Source: a virus
Reading direction: 5' to 3' (one strand)
Length of the DNA stretch: 54,035 nt
Virus record (IMG/VR): IMGVR_UViG_3300012988_000006
Coordinates: 1 to 54,035 of that record
This document shows, one piece after another, positions 1 through 8,172 of the stretch. A model generated the notes under the pieces. It made no database searches and was not told where the DNA came from. It saw nothing but the letters and a program-made list of their open reading frames with translations. Within the stretch, counting starts at the first letter, position 1. Each line of letters opens with the position of its first letter. The position numbers were made by a program, and so were the translations under genes.

Positions 1-123
1 AGCGTCGCGACAGAGGGGACTGTCCCTCACAACTACGATTTCATCCTCGGTGGCCGGGCGGCAGAGAACGCGTTTCGCAGGGAAATCGAGAGCCACGTCG
101 AGTGGAAGCTTCCCATCGTCGCC
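1..123. repeat. Terminal direct repeat, left copy
   Basis: Bases 1-123 are identical to 53913-54035. The reading frame of the DNA polymerase gene is continuous through either copy, which is what a circular or circularly permuted genome gives when an assembler leaves an overlap. The repeat lies wholly inside a gene, so a biological att site or long terminal repeat is less likely. Non-redundant length is 53,912 bp. Confidence 0.95.
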
Positions 124-2040
124 TTCAATGCAGGCTTCGAGCGGGCGGTGCTCGACAAGATGGGTGTCCGTCACGAAGCGATCGACCTCGTGGTCGACGC
201 GGCCGTCACGGCTCGCGCGCAGGGTGCGGGCAACCACCTGGAAGCTGCGGCCCCGCAGCTCACGAACATGGAGAAGCTGGATGCCGGCCACCAGCTGATC
301 AGTGTCTTCTCGGTCCCGAACGAGTGGAACAAGGGCAAGGCCCCGACTCCGGGGCTCATCATGGGCGACGCAGACCGAGCGACTCAGTGGAAGACCTTCA
401 TCGAGTACTGCAACATCGACGCCGCTGCAGGGCTGCGGATCCAAGCCCGCTACGAGACTCACCAGTCGACGCGGGTCGAGATCGCGTACGAGAAGCTGAC
501 TGCCGAGATGAATCAGAACGGGTGGTTCGTCGACCTGCCACTGGTTCGGCTGATGAAGGCGCAGTACCTGGCCAACACTCAGGATCTCGTGGAGAGCTTC
601 CGGCAGAAGTTCGACGTGAAGGATACGTTCTTCAACAGCACCCCGCAGATGAAGGCGTGGTGTGCGGAGCGAGGGGTTCGATCCCCGAGCTTCGATGAGG
701 ATCACGTCTCCTCGATGATCGAGAAGATCACGGCCAAGCTCAGCACGATGGAGAGCGACGACCCGAAGTTCGGGCAGTACTCGGAGGTCCTGTTTCTGCT
801 GGATGTCAAGCAGCAGCTCGGGGGCGCCAGCCTCAAGAAGCTCGACGTGATCCTGAACACGGTCGGGGCGGATGGTCGGCTGCGCAACCAGTACATGCAC
901 GTCGGAGCGGGACAGACATACCGCACCAGCGCCCGGGGCGCCCAGCTCCAGAACCTCAAGCGACTCTCGAGTGACATCGTTCCCTTCGACGAGCTCGAGG
1001 ACGTGGAGGAGCACGTCATGGGCATGACCAACGAGGAGATGGCGGAGCAGCTGCGCCAGGTGTTCGTGGCCGAAGCCCCCGACGGCGAGGAGATCGTCGG
1101 AGACTTCTCGTCGGTGGAGAGCCGAGGGCTGGCTTGGATCGCCGGCGAGGAGTACAAGATCGACGCGTACCGGCAGGGCAAGGACATCTACAAGGTGCTG
1201 GCTGCCAAGTTCCAGGGGATTGAGTATGATGAGGTCACGAAGGAAGCGCGGGCTGAGGGCAAGTACAGCGAGTTGAGCTGTGGCTACCAGGCCGGCGGTC
1301 AAGCCGTGAAGGACTTCATGCACAAGCTCGGGTTCGAGGTGACGCTGCAGGGCGCGCAGCAGCGCGTTCAGCAGTGGCGGGACGCCAACCCGAACATCGT
1401 GCTGATGTGGCACGCCATCGACTCGGGTCTCCACGAGGCGATCGCCTCAACGAGACCGTCGACGACGGTGCCCCTCGCTCACGGTCTCTCGCTGGTCTTT
1501 CACAAGACCAGGACGCCGGAGTCCCTGGCCACTCAGCACCCGGGAGCCCAATCGCTCGAGATGTCGCTGCTCCACCCGGACTCGGGAGCTCGAGCGTTGA
1601 CTCGGGTCTTCCACGGCGTCTACGAGCGGGGCAATCAGGTCGTCTACTTCAAGCCGAGCAATCGGAAGACGGGTGACCTGTGGAAGGACCGGTACTTCGA
1701 TCCGAAGACCAAGCGCACGGTGTACTACTCGATCTACGGAGGGAAGCTCGCGGGCATCCTGACGCAGAGCCTGTGCCGGGAGCTGTTCTTCTACTCACTC
1801 CAGAAGCTGAGCAACATCCTCCGCCCAGCAGAGAACGTGAAGCTCATCGGGCAGTTCCACGACGAGATCGTGGTGGAGTGGCAGCCGCAGCCGTTCGAGG
1901 ACAAGCTCCGATTCGGCGTGACGTACTCGAAGTCCAGGACCATGAGCCACATGGAGTCCGCCATGTCCTCCGTCCCCGAGTGGATGGAGGGCTTCCCGCT
2001 CACGGCCGAGATCAAGAGCGCGCACCGCTATATCAAGTGA
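1..2040 (+). CDS. Family A DNA polymerase with 3'-5' exonuclease (C-terminal 679 codons; 5' end is at 53811)
   Basis: This is the replicative DNA polymerase, Pol I-like family A. The frame is open from base 1 and joins in frame to the start at 53811 through the terminal repeat, giving a 713-aa protein. Numbered on the full protein, the exonuclease site shows LDFE (D6, E8), FNAGFE (76-81) and YCNID (170-174). The polymerase domain shows motif A DFSSVESR (402-409), motif B RAEGKYSELSCGY (K455, Y463) and motif C HDE (654-656). The residue four after the motif B lysine is Leu459 where Pol I has Phe; from memory this is common in actinophage polymerases. There is no 5'-3' exonuclease domain, as usual for phage enzymes. 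The gene is followed by a strong hairpin and lies in a replication operon between an Fe-S type nuclease and a RuvC-like resolvase. Confidence 0.95.
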   Translation, partial: SVATEGTVPHNYDFILGGRAAENAFRREIESHVEWKLPIVAFNAGFERAVLDKMGVRHEAIDLVVDAAVTARAQGAGNHLEAAAPQLTNMEKLDAGHQLISVFSVPNEWNKGKAPTPGLIMGDADRATQWKTFIEYCNIDAAAGLRIQARYETHQSTRVEIAYEKLTAEMNQNGWFVDLPLVRLMKAQYLANTQDLVESFRQKFDVKDTFFNSTPQMKAWCAERGVRSPSFDEDHVSSMIEKITAKLSTMESDDPKFGQYSEVLFLLDVKQQLGGASLKKLDVILNTVGADGRLRNQYMHVGAGQTYRTSARGAQLQNLKRLSSDIVPFDELEDVEEHVMGMTNEEMAEQLRQVFVAEAPDGEEIVGDFSSVESRGLAWIAGEEYKIDAYRQGKDIYKVLAAKFQGIEYDEVTKEARAEGKYSELSCGYQAGGQAVKDFMHKLGFEVTLQGAQQRVQQWRDANPNIVLMWHAIDSGLHEAIASTRPSTTVPLAHGLSLVFHKTRTPESLATQHPGAQSLEMSLLHPDSGARALTRVFHGVYERGNQVVYFKPSNRKTGDLWKDRYFDPKTKRTVYYSIYGGKLAGILTQSLCRELFFYSLQKLSNILRPAENVKLIGQFHDEIVVEWQPQPFEDKLRFGVTYSKSRTMSHMESAMSSVPEWMEGFPLTAEIKSAHRYIK

Positions 2041-2045
2041 ACGAC

Positions 2046-2073
2046 GGGGACCCGGAGACCAATCCGGGTCCCC
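2046..2073 (+). terminator. Intercistronic hairpin after DNA polymerase
   Basis: A perfect 11-bp stem (GGGGACCCGGA, 2046-2056, with its complement 2063-2073) has a 6-nt loop. Further pairing outward continues with one mismatch. No T-tract follows, so this is more likely an attenuator, RNA-stability or processing hairpin than a complete intrinsic terminator. Confidence 0.6.
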
Positions 2074-2097
2074 GCCGTCTGAACAAGGGAGACACTC

Positions 2098-2601
2098 TTG
2101 AATCATTATACCCTGGTCGGGGTGGACCCCGGCATCGTCCACACGGGAGTCGTGGCGCTCACTCTGCAGCCGGTGGAGCGACGCGTGACTGTGGACTCTC
2201 GCATCATCTACGGGGCCGACATCAACAGCCTCGTCATCAGCGTCCGTGCGATCGCTCCCGTCTGGAGCCGCATGTACGTGGAGGGCTACCGTGACCGAGG
2301 CACGGTGAACCAGATGAACAACAAGATGCGCGTCTTCGAGCAGGAGATCCGGCGCGAGTGGCGCAAGGCTCAGATCCTCGAGAACATGGGCGTCAAGAAG
2401 ATCGTGACGACGCCGATGATGAAGGCGTTCGGCGTGTGGAAGATGCCACACACCAACCACCGAGACCTGCAGGCTGCAGCTCGCATCGCGCTCTTCGGAG
2501 CCATCAAGCAGAAGGACCAGCCGGAGCTCAACCGGATCATCTACGAGTACTTGACCGACTACAGAGGAGGACGGCCGTGGCAGCTGGACATCATCAGGTA
2601 A
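2098..2601 (+). CDS. RuvC-like Holliday junction resolvase
   Basis: The predicted 167-aa protein has an RNase H-like fold nuclease signature: GVDPG near the N-terminus (D10), YVEGY in the middle (E62) and HRDLQAAARIAL near the C-terminus (H121, D123). These match the acidic catalytic residues of RuvC-type resolvases, which cleave four-way or branched DNA and are used by phages to resolve replication intermediates before packaging. The start is TTG at 2098, preceded by AAGGGAGA at a good ribosome-binding distance; no ATG or GTG is as well placed. It follows the polymerase gene across a short hairpin-containing spacer, and its 3' end overlaps the next small gene. The family call is firm; substrate preference cannot be read from sequence. 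Confidence 0.85.
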   Translation: MNHYTLVGVDPGIVHTGVVALTLQPVERRVTVDSRIIYGADINSLVISVRAIAPVWSRMYVEGYRDRGTVNQMNNKMRVFEQEIRREWRKAQILENMGVKKIVTTPMMKAFGVWKMPHTNHRDLQAAARIALFGAIKQKDQPELNRIIYEYLTDYRGGRPWQLDIIR

Positions 2602-2768
2602 AGAACGGGGTCTATACCAGTAAAGAGACCCGAGATACCTCGCTGCAGACGAACGTCAACGACGAGGAGAAGGCGAGGATCGAGGAGGCCGCGAGCATTC
2701 TCGGCCTCCCAGTGGCGGTGTACCTCCGGTATGCCGCCCTCAAGGAACACCGGACACTCACCTCATGA
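2577..2768 (+). CDS. Small ribbon-helix-helix-like protein (63 aa)
   Basis: The start is GTG at 2577, chosen because GAGGAGG lies 7 nt upstream; it overlaps the resolvase gene by 25 nt. The C-terminal half (DEEKARIEEAASILGLPV then YLRYAAL) resembles the two helices of CopG/MobC-type ribbon-helix-helix proteins, so DNA binding, perhaps transcriptional autoregulation, is plausible. The N-terminal 25 residues show no known pattern. The gene ends in an ATGA overlap with the next tiny ORF, which supports translational coupling. Family assignment is inferred from pattern only. Confidence 0.6.
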   Translation: MAAGHHQVKNGVYTSKETRDTSLQTNVNDEEKARIEEAASILGLPVAVYLRYAALKEHRTLTS

Positions 2769-2851
2769 ACGAGGACGAGCAACCGTGGTTCCGACCCGAC
2801 AGCATCCAAGCTGTCGTGGACCACATCAACGAGGGAGACGACTATGAGTGA
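2765..2851 (+). CDS. Micro-ORF, 28 aa, unknown
   Basis: The start ATG overlaps the stop of the preceding gene (ATGA, 2765-2768), and the stop at 2849-2851 overlaps the start of the next gene at 2844. The predicted acidic peptide (MNEDEQPWFRPDS...) has no recognised motif. The tight overlap on both sides is the main evidence that it is translated; it may serve mainly to couple translation between its neighbours. Confidence 0.45.
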   Translation: MNEDEQPWFRPDSIQAVVDHINEGDDYE

Positions 2852-3530
2852 CACCTGCCCCGTCTGCCGCCACGCGGCGCACGGCAAGAGCTGTCCCAAC
2901 GCTGCGAGCGACAACGACTGTGGCTGCAAGCACGACACGCTCACGCTCAAGCAGGCGCCGGCGGCCGTGCCGCAGACACGCCGGAAGGCAACGCAGCGGT
3001 GGCAGCTGAAGGTCCCGGACCACACGGACCCGAAGTACGAGGAGCTGAACGCGTGGTTCTACTCCACGCCGAACGCTGCCAAGGGTCTCAAGGGCAGCAT
3101 GATCGACTACATGCGCAACCTCGACGGCTCGCACAACGGCCTGAGCTGGGGCGCGGCGGCCGTGCGCAAGATGAAGCTGCGCTGGGGCCTCGCCCTGCAG
3201 CTCGTCAACCCGCGCAGCGTGACGAAGATGATCGACGGCATCATCAGCGACGTGGCCGGCATGATCGTTGCCATCTACGAGGAGGAGACTGGTGCGCCGC
3301 AGCGCCTCCTCCGCTACACGCCGGAGGAGCCGCCGTGGGGTGAGATGACCGAAGAGCAGAGGCAGGCTAGCACGGCGGAGAGGCAACGCCTCTACGACGA
3401 GCACAAGCTCGCAAGGAAGCCCTGGGACAAGGCTCTCCAACGCGTCAACGCACTCATCGCCCCGCACTACACAAGCATCTCCGGCTACCGAGTCGGAGAC
3501 GAGATCAGCATCAAGAAGGAGACACCATGA
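2844..3530 (+). CDS. Unknown protein with N-terminal Cys-rich zinc-ribbon-like segment (228 aa)
   Basis: The start ATG at 2844 is preceded by GAGGGAGA. Residues 5-8 (CPVC), Cys17, and Cys26 and Cys28 in a CGC form a cysteine-rich N-terminus that could bind zinc. The remainder is a soluble, mixed-charge protein with an alpha-helical middle (SWGAAAVRKMKLRWGLALQL) and a basic C-terminus. No family is recognised. It sits in a tight run of overlapping genes between a micro-ORF and a DUF6378-like gene (ATGA overlap at 3527), within the replication operon, so a DNA-metabolism or nucleotide-related role is an inference from position only. Confidence 0.75.
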   Translation: MSDTCPVCRHAAHGKSCPNAASDNDCGCKHDTLTLKQAPAAVPQTRRKATQRWQLKVPDHTDPKYEELNAWFYSTPNAAKGLKGSMIDYMRNLDGSHNGLSWGAAAVRKMKLRWGLALQLVNPRSVTKMIDGIISDVAGMIVAIYEEETGAPQRLLRYTPEEPPWGEMTEEQRQASTAERQRLYDEHKLARKPWDKALQRVNALIAPHYTSISGYRVGDEISIKKETP

Positions 3531-4057
3531 AGGAAGAGAAGGTCGACCTCGACGAGCGCCGCCAGGTCTACGGCGAGTTCGTCGACAACATGGAGCGCAC
3601 CGCGCTCATCTGGAGCGGCATCCTCGGGTTCGAGGTGAAGGACTACCACGTCCCGCTCATGATGCTCGCGTACAAGGCGTTCCGCTCGGCGCAGGCGCCG
3701 CGCTACAGCGACAACACGGACGACATCGAGGGCTGGCGTCAGGGCCTGCTGAAGGTGGTCGACGAGAACTACGGCGGCACGATCCAGGCGCGCGACGTCA
3801 CGAGCTACCTGGAGCAGGTGGCTGCGGAGAAGACGGCGATCCAGACGCAGCAGACGGACGACTACGTCCCGGCACCGGAGGACGCTGTCCGCCCGGACCT
3901 CAACGGCCAGTCGCAGGAGGCGGGTCACATCATGGACCAGTGGCTCCAGGCCCACAACGGGGAGTACCAGCCGTGCGAGCACTACGAGCGGCACCCGGCG
4001 CACACGTACGAGATCGCCAAGAAGCCCGGGAAGTACTACTGCCCGGGCGTCCGATGA
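3527..4057 (+). CDS. DUF6378-like phage protein (176 aa)
   Basis: Residues about 10-80 (VYGEFVDNMERTALIWSGIL, then VPLMMLAYKAFRS and a D-rich stretch ending GWRQGLL) match the pattern I know from the DUF6378 family, a small helical domain common in phage genomes with no established function. The C-terminal part adds a separate segment with two cysteines and several histidines (EHYERHPAHTYEI and KYYCPGV), possibly metal binding. The start ATG overlaps the upstream stop (ATGA). The stop overlaps the helicase start at 4054 by 4 nt, so it is co-translated with the SF2 helicase. Confidence 0.7.
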   Translation: MKEEKVDLDERRQVYGEFVDNMERTALIWSGILGFEVKDYHVPLMMLAYKAFRSAQAPRYSDNTDDIEGWRQGLLKVVDENYGGTIQARDVTSYLEQVAAEKTAIQTQQTDDYVPAPEDAVRPDLNGQSQEAGHIMDQWLQAHNGEYQPCEHYERHPAHTYEIAKKPGKYYCPGVR

Positions 4058-5304
4058 GGACGATCGAGACCGCTGCCGAGGCTCTCACCGTCACGACAGA
4101 CAGTGGCGAGTGGGAGTGGATGAGCCACCAGACAGCGGCGTTCGACAGGTGGATCGAGCTCACCGGCCTGTACGGCGGCAGCGACCTCAACATGCTGGCC
4201 AAGATGCTCGTGTTCTATCCCACGGGCAAGGGCAAGACGGAGATCATGCTCACCTGCATGTACCTCGTCGACGTCAAGAGAGTCGTGGTCGTCGCACCGC
4301 CGGTGACTCACGCCCGCTGGAGGCGGGTCGGCCACGCTCTCGGGATCCAGGTCGACACGATCAGCCACGCCAAGTACCGGATGAAGGACACGGCGTTCTA
4401 CTCGACGGACCCGATCATCGTGGACGAGTTCCACCTGCTCGGGAAGCAGACCGGCGCCGGCTGGAAGAAGTTCGACGCGCACATGCGCAAGATCAAGGCC
4501 CCAGCCATCATCGGCTCGGCGACGCCCGAGTACAACGAGGCGGAGCGGGTGTACTGCGTGATGCACGCCCTCGACGCGCCCAACAACAAGGGCGGGTTCA
4601 TCGGGTGGCTGTACGAGCACTGCATCACGGAGCAGAACCCGTTCGGCAAGATGCCGGTCGTGGTGCGCCTGCGCAACTTCGCCTCGGCGGAGGAGATGCT
4701 GGCCAGCCTGCCGTACGCCGTGTACGTGCCGGACGAGGCGCCAGACATCTCGACACCGGTCTTGATGCCCGCGTGGGAGAGCGAGGACTTCGAGGAGTGG
4801 AACCTCGATCACTCGAAGAAGCGCGTCATGGCCAGCCAGATGGAGAAGAAGCACCGGCAGACCTTTCACAACATCATCGACCCAGACTCCGGGGAGATGA
4901 GGTTCGAGGTCGCCACCAAGCTGCTCGAGCTCCTGGACAAGCATCGGGACAAGCCGGTGCTCGTGTACCTCGTTCACAGCGAGATCGCGAAGCTGGTCTA
5001 CGCCGAGCTCAAGGCGGTGTACGAGCTCAACGTCACGTACATCGACGGTGATACTCCCTCTGGCCTCAAGGACAAGCTGCTCGACGAGTTCGTCGCCGGG
5101 CAGTGGGACATCCTCGTGGGCACTGCTACCCTCGCCACGGGTCGCGACGGCATCGACAAGGTGTCCGACGCGATCATCATCCTCGACGACACCGACGACA
5201 ACGCCCACCGGCGTCAGCTCATCGGGCGCGTACTCCCACGAGGAGTCGTCAAGCCCGCGGACTACGTCGGCAAGGTCGCGTACAGGTTCGTCTTCACAGC
5301 GTAG
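4054..5304 (+). CDS. SF2 DNA helicase (DExH type, 416 aa)
   Basis: This is an ATP-dependent DNA helicase or translocase of superfamily 2. Visible motifs are Walker A PTGKGKT (56-62), motif II DEFH (124-127), motif III GSATP (154-158), and motif VI QLIGRVLPRG (about 388-397). Two RecA-like lobes are therefore complete. The start was set at ATG 4054, which overlaps the upstream stop by 4 nt; the open frame continues upstream but only as a shadow of the preceding gene. Family members in phages act in replication restart, branch migration or origin opening; its place between a resolvase and an SF3 helicase favours replication or recombination. Confidence 0.9.
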   Translation: MRTIETAAEALTVTTDSGEWEWMSHQTAAFDRWIELTGLYGGSDLNMLAKMLVFYPTGKGKTEIMLTCMYLVDVKRVVVVAPPVTHARWRRVGHALGIQVDTISHAKYRMKDTAFYSTDPIIVDEFHLLGKQTGAGWKKFDAHMRKIKAPAIIGSATPEYNEAERVYCVMHALDAPNNKGGFIGWLYEHCITEQNPFGKMPVVVRLRNFASAEEMLASLPYAVYVPDEAPDISTPVLMPAWESEDFEEWNLDHSKKRVMASQMEKKHRQTFHNIIDPDSGEMRFEVATKLLELLDKHRDKPVLVYLVHSEIAKLVYAELKAVYELNVTYIDGDTPSGLKDKLLDEFVAGQWDILVGTATLATGRDGIDKVSDAIIILDDTDDNAHRRQLIGRVLPRGVVKPADYVGKVAYRFVFTA

Positions 5305-5347
5305 GGGTGGGGCCGGCACGACCGGCACGCTAAAGAAGGAGACACTC

Positions 5348-5482
5348 GTGGCAGACCGTAACAAGATCGAAGAGGCAATCGAGAAGCGTCTCATCCGGGC
5401 GCTCGACGAGGACCTGGACTCCGAGGGGGTCGAGGTGCTCGAGCACAAGATCGAGACGATCCGGCAACTCGCTGGAGACTGA
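5348..5482 (+). CDS. Small charged protein, 44 aa, unknown
   Basis: GTG at 5348 is preceded by AAGGAG at an ideal distance (leader AAGAAGGAGACACTC, the same leader style seen before other genes here). The protein is highly charged and probably entirely helical (ADRNKIEEAIEKRLIRALDE ...). No homologous family is recognised. It lies between the two helicase genes, so a regulatory or protein-protein role in replication is possible but unsupported. Confidence 0.65.
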   Translation: MADRNKIEEAIEKRLIRALDEDLDSEGVEVLEHKIETIRQLAGD

Positions 5483-5486
5483 GACT

Positions 5487-5517
5487 GGTGTGGCGGTCGA
5501 GACCCGGCCGCCACACC
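5487..5517 (+). terminator. Intercistronic hairpin before the SF3 helicase
   Basis: A perfect 10-bp stem GGTGTGGCGG (5487-5496) pairs with CCGCCACACC (5508-5517) around an 11-nt loop. No run of T follows; the SF3 helicase ribosome-binding site (AAGGAGAGG) comes directly after. It belongs to the same class as the other hairpins in this arm. Confidence 0.55.
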
Positions 5518-5533
5518 GCAGACAAGGAGAGGA

Positions 5534-6922
5534 ATGCCTGATCTCAAAGACAAGAAGGAGCTGGCCCAGGCCGCGCGCAGCATGGCCGAGGGCTTCGAGC
5601 TCGTCCATCAAAACGGGACGCTATACGTCCCGGTAGGGTGGTTCAACATGGAGATGGATCCTCCGCCCGCCGTGGGCGAGGCGATCTGGATCCCCCTCAA
5701 TCGACACGAGCTCCTCGAGCTCGCGAACGACCAGTTCAACGTCCTGTTCGCGAACGACGGCGAGGCCCGGTCGTTCGAGTTCATGCTCAAGCAGTTCGCC
5801 AAGCACGGGAGAGGCAGCGGCGCGCTGCTCATCCGTACCGACGCGGGCCTCAAGACCATCAACGCTGTCGGCCAGCTGATCGACCACGATGGGTCGTTCA
5901 GCCCGAACTTCCTCGGGCCCACGCTCAACGAGGACCCCTCCGACAAGGAGGAGGTCTGGAAGACCATCGTCGAGTGGCTGGGCGGGAGCGAGGACGAGGC
6001 ACACTCGCTGCTGCACCACCTCGCCACGGCGCTCGCGCCGGGGTGGAGCGCCGTCAAGTACGTCCTGCTCATCGGCGAGGGCCGCAACGGCAAGGGCGTG
6101 CTGCTGGCGATGCTCACGGAGCTCTTCGGCGACGGGAACATCAGCAGCATCAGTCGGCAGGCGATGGCAGAGCGGAGCCCGACCTGCGTCGAGCTCAACA
6201 ACAAGCTGCTCAACATCATCTTCGACGGGGAGATGGGCTACATCAAGGACTCGTCGGCCGAGAAGACACTCATCGCCGGCGAGCCGCTCTGGGTTCGCAT
6301 GCTCTACGAGAGCGGGACGACCCGAGTGCAGACCAACGCGCTCTTCATCGAGGGTCTGAACTTCGAGCCCAAGGCGCGAGACAAGAGTCCCGCCCTCCAG
6401 AAGCGACTCATCCGGTACTCGTTCCCGAACGTGTATCCGATGAACCCGGCGTTCCACTCCCGCATGACGGGAGAGACGATGGTGGGCGCGCTGCTCTCGC
6501 TGCTCCTGGACCACTTCGTCCAGGAGAAGGAGCTGGCAATCAAGCTGGCACCGACGAAGAAGAGCACGGAGATGCAGTACGACCAGGTGTGGATCAACTC
6601 TCCGATCCTGCAGTTCCTGGAGAGCCTGTACCAGACGGACCCGAAGCTGCTGGATCGCATCGGAGACGTGGACTTCGAGCTCGACAAGTTCCTCAACTCG
6701 TTCAAGCCGTGGGCGCAGACCCAGGGACTGCCCGAGCGCAGCGACGGAGACCTGCTCGCCCTCGTGCGGCAGAGCTTCAACGTCAAGTGGAAGGCAAAGC
6801 GGGAGAACGGCAAAGTCAAGAATCGCAAGGTCCTGGGAGGCTATCGCCCGGAGACCTTGATTGCAATCGAACAGATCACAGGAGGTACTGATGGCGACGA
6901 AACTGCCGTGGTGGAGGACTGA
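5534..6922 (+). CDS. SF3 / D5-like replicative helicase (462 aa)
   Basis: Walker A GEGRNGKG (181-188), a Walker B-like IIFDGE (228-233), a sensor region (TNALFIEGLN, 267-276) and a conserved arginine after LQK (R291, candidate arginine finger) identify a superfamily 3 AAA+ helicase of the D5/P4 type. These form hexamers that unwind DNA at the fork. The N-terminal 170 residues resemble the D5 N-terminal region but lack primase residues; the primase is the separate next gene. The start ATG 5534 has AAGGAGAGG upstream. Its 3' end overlaps the primase start by 32 nt. Together they split the primase-helicase function that some plasmids and phages fuse in one chain. Confidence 0.9.
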   Translation: MPDLKDKKELAQAARSMAEGFELVHQNGTLYVPVGWFNMEMDPPPAVGEAIWIPLNRHELLELANDQFNVLFANDGEARSFEFMLKQFAKHGRGSGALLIRTDAGLKTINAVGQLIDHDGSFSPNFLGPTLNEDPSDKEEVWKTIVEWLGGSEDEAHSLLHHLATALAPGWSAVKYVLLIGEGRNGKGVLLAMLTELFGDGNISSISRQAMAERSPTCVELNNKLLNIIFDGEMGYIKDSSAEKTLIAGEPLWVRMLYESGTTRVQTNALFIEGLNFEPKARDKSPALQKRLIRYSFPNVYPMNPAFHSRMTGETMVGALLSLLLDHFVQEKELAIKLAPTKKSTEMQYDQVWINSPILQFLESLYQTDPKLLDRIGDVDFELDKFLNSFKPWAQTQGLPERSDGDLLALVRQSFNVKWKAKRENGKVKNRKVLGGYRPETLIAIEQITGGTDGDETAVVED

Positions 6923-7760
6923 CACCTACGACATCGAAGGCTTCACGGAGATCCTCGACCAGAACGGTACGCTGGATCTCTGGGGAGACCACGGGCCCGC
7001 ACTCGTGCGTGCCTACCCGAGCGGGTCCACCCAGAACGGGTGGGGTCTCGCTCCGACCACGTTGCCGGGCGGAGACCCCATGCCCGGCTTCATCGAGAAC
7101 TACGAGAACAAAGTGTTCGGCCTGCGGAGAGCCATGTACGGCTACTCCAAGGGCAAGCACGGTCTCGCTCTCGTGATGCGGAGCGCACGCCTCGTGTGCG
7201 TCGACATCGACGGGAAGAACGGCGGGTTCGAGCACGCATCCGAGCTCGGGCGCCTGCCGGCCACGCGAGCGGAAGTCAGCAAGAGCGGCAACGGCTACCA
7301 CCTGTTCTACCTGACGGGGGAGTCGTGGACCGACGAGGGCTTCGGCGAGTACGCGGATCAGATCGGCATCGTGCAGGGCGTGGACATCCGCGCCGTGGGC
7401 TGTGTCTACCACTGGCCGCAGCAGCGCTGGAACGACCGCCAGCTGTCCGAGCTGCCGGACTGGCTGGGCCAGCGCCTGAAGGAGAAGAAGCAGCGGATCG
7501 CGGCCACCCAGGACGCGGTTCGGAAGATCACTACACTCGACGAAACGGAGATGCTCATGGCACAGCACGCACTCATCATGGAGCTCGACAAGCCCATCAA
7601 GCCGGGAACCCGGAACACGACCCTCTTCGCCATCGGCAACAAGCTGCGCCTCGCCGGCGTCGCCGACTGGCAGAAGGAGATCGAGCGCCGGGGCGCGGAG
7701 ATCTCGCTCGACCAGGACGAGATCGAGCGGATCGTCCGCAACATCGAGCGTCAGCCGTGA
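6891..7760 (+). CDS. Archaeo-eukaryotic type primase / prim-pol (289 aa)
   Basis: The motif VDIDG (D105, D107) followed by SGNGYH (132-137, H137) and a third acid in GVDIRAVG (D165) is the catalytic signature of the AEP/bifunctional primase-polymerase (prim-pol) superfamily. It would make the primers for the family A polymerase. The C-terminal 90 residues (TTLFAIGNKLRLAG ...) look like the helical PriCT-type domain often found between a prim-pol domain and a D5 helicase. The start was moved to ATG 6891, where GGAGG lies about 6 nt upstream; the longer reading frame is only overlap with the helicase gene. Confidence 0.88.
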   Translation: MATKLPWWRTDTYDIEGFTEILDQNGTLDLWGDHGPALVRAYPSGSTQNGWGLAPTTLPGGDPMPGFIENYENKVFGLRRAMYGYSKGKHGLALVMRSARLVCVDIDGKNGGFEHASELGRLPATRAEVSKSGNGYHLFYLTGESWTDEGFGEYADQIGIVQGVDIRAVGCVYHWPQQRWNDRQLSELPDWLGQRLKEKKQRIAATQDAVRKITTLDETEMLMAQHALIMELDKPIKPGTRNTTLFAIGNKLRLAGVADWQKEIERRGAEISLDQDEIERIVRNIERQP

Positions 7761-8092
7761 GCTGGCTCGATGACGCCCGCGAGGCGCTGCCGCCCGAGGT
7801 CCGGGTGCCTAGCCCCTACGGCGTGTACAAGGACGGCACGTTCACGCCGTTCCCGGGGCGAGAGACCGAGCCCACACGCTTCCCGGCGCTGCTCGACCCG
7901 GAGTCGGGGTGGCCGGTGGAGACCCGGCTGTGGGAGCGGGTGGCGCTGACCTACGGCGACACGATGCCGCTCGAGCTCAGCGACTGGACGGAGGCGAACC
8001 GGCCTGAGCTGGAGATCATCATGGCGATGATCATCGACGCCATGCAGAGCGAGTTCTCCATTCAGGAGAAGCCGGACGAACCGGTGGGATGA
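7757..8092 (+). CDS. Unknown protein, 111 aa
   Basis: The start GTG overlaps the stop of the primase gene (GTGA at 7757-7760), indicating translational coupling. The protein is acidic, soluble and has no recognised motif (SWLDDAREALPPEVRVPSPY ... SEFSIQEKPDEPVG). It is the last gene of the replication run, followed immediately by a classical intrinsic terminator. Confidence 0.75.
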   Translation: MSWLDDAREALPPEVRVPSPYGVYKDGTFTPFPGRETEPTRFPALLDPESGWPVETRLWERVALTYGDTMPLELSDWTEANRPELEIIMAMIIDAMQSEFSIQEKPDEPVG

Positions 8093-8094
8093 GT

Positions 8095-8136
8095 GAGACG
8101 GGAACCCTTTCGGGGGTTCCCGTCTCTCTTTTTTCT
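8095..8136 (+). terminator. Strong rho-independent terminator
   Basis: A perfect 13-bp stem (GAGACGGGAACCC, 8095-8107, with its complement 8114-8126) and a 6-nt loop are followed directly by a T-rich tract (TCTTTTTTCT). It closes the plus-strand replication transcript. Confidence 0.92.
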
Positions 8137-8160
8137 CAAAAAATTTTTCGCGAAGCGAGT

Positions 8161-8166
8161 TAGAAT
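8161..8166 (+). promoter_or_regulatory. Candidate -10 element (TAGAAT) for a leaderless transcript
   Basis: TAGAAT ends 6 nt before the ATG at 8173, so transcription would begin at or next to the start codon. There is no ribosome-binding site before that ATG. No convincing -35 is visible; the upstream stretch AAAAAATTTTT is AT-rich. Confidence 0.45.
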
Positions 8167-8172
8167 GGTGTC

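Noticed and set aside
1-123. Terminal repeat as a biological long terminal repeat or att site
   Set aside because: Exact overlap in the middle of a gene with continuous frame is best explained as assembly overlap of a circularly permuted genome.
668-684. tRNA T-arm-like GGGGTTCGATCCCC
   Set aside because: It is inside the DNA polymerase gene in coding frame and has no other tRNA arms around it.
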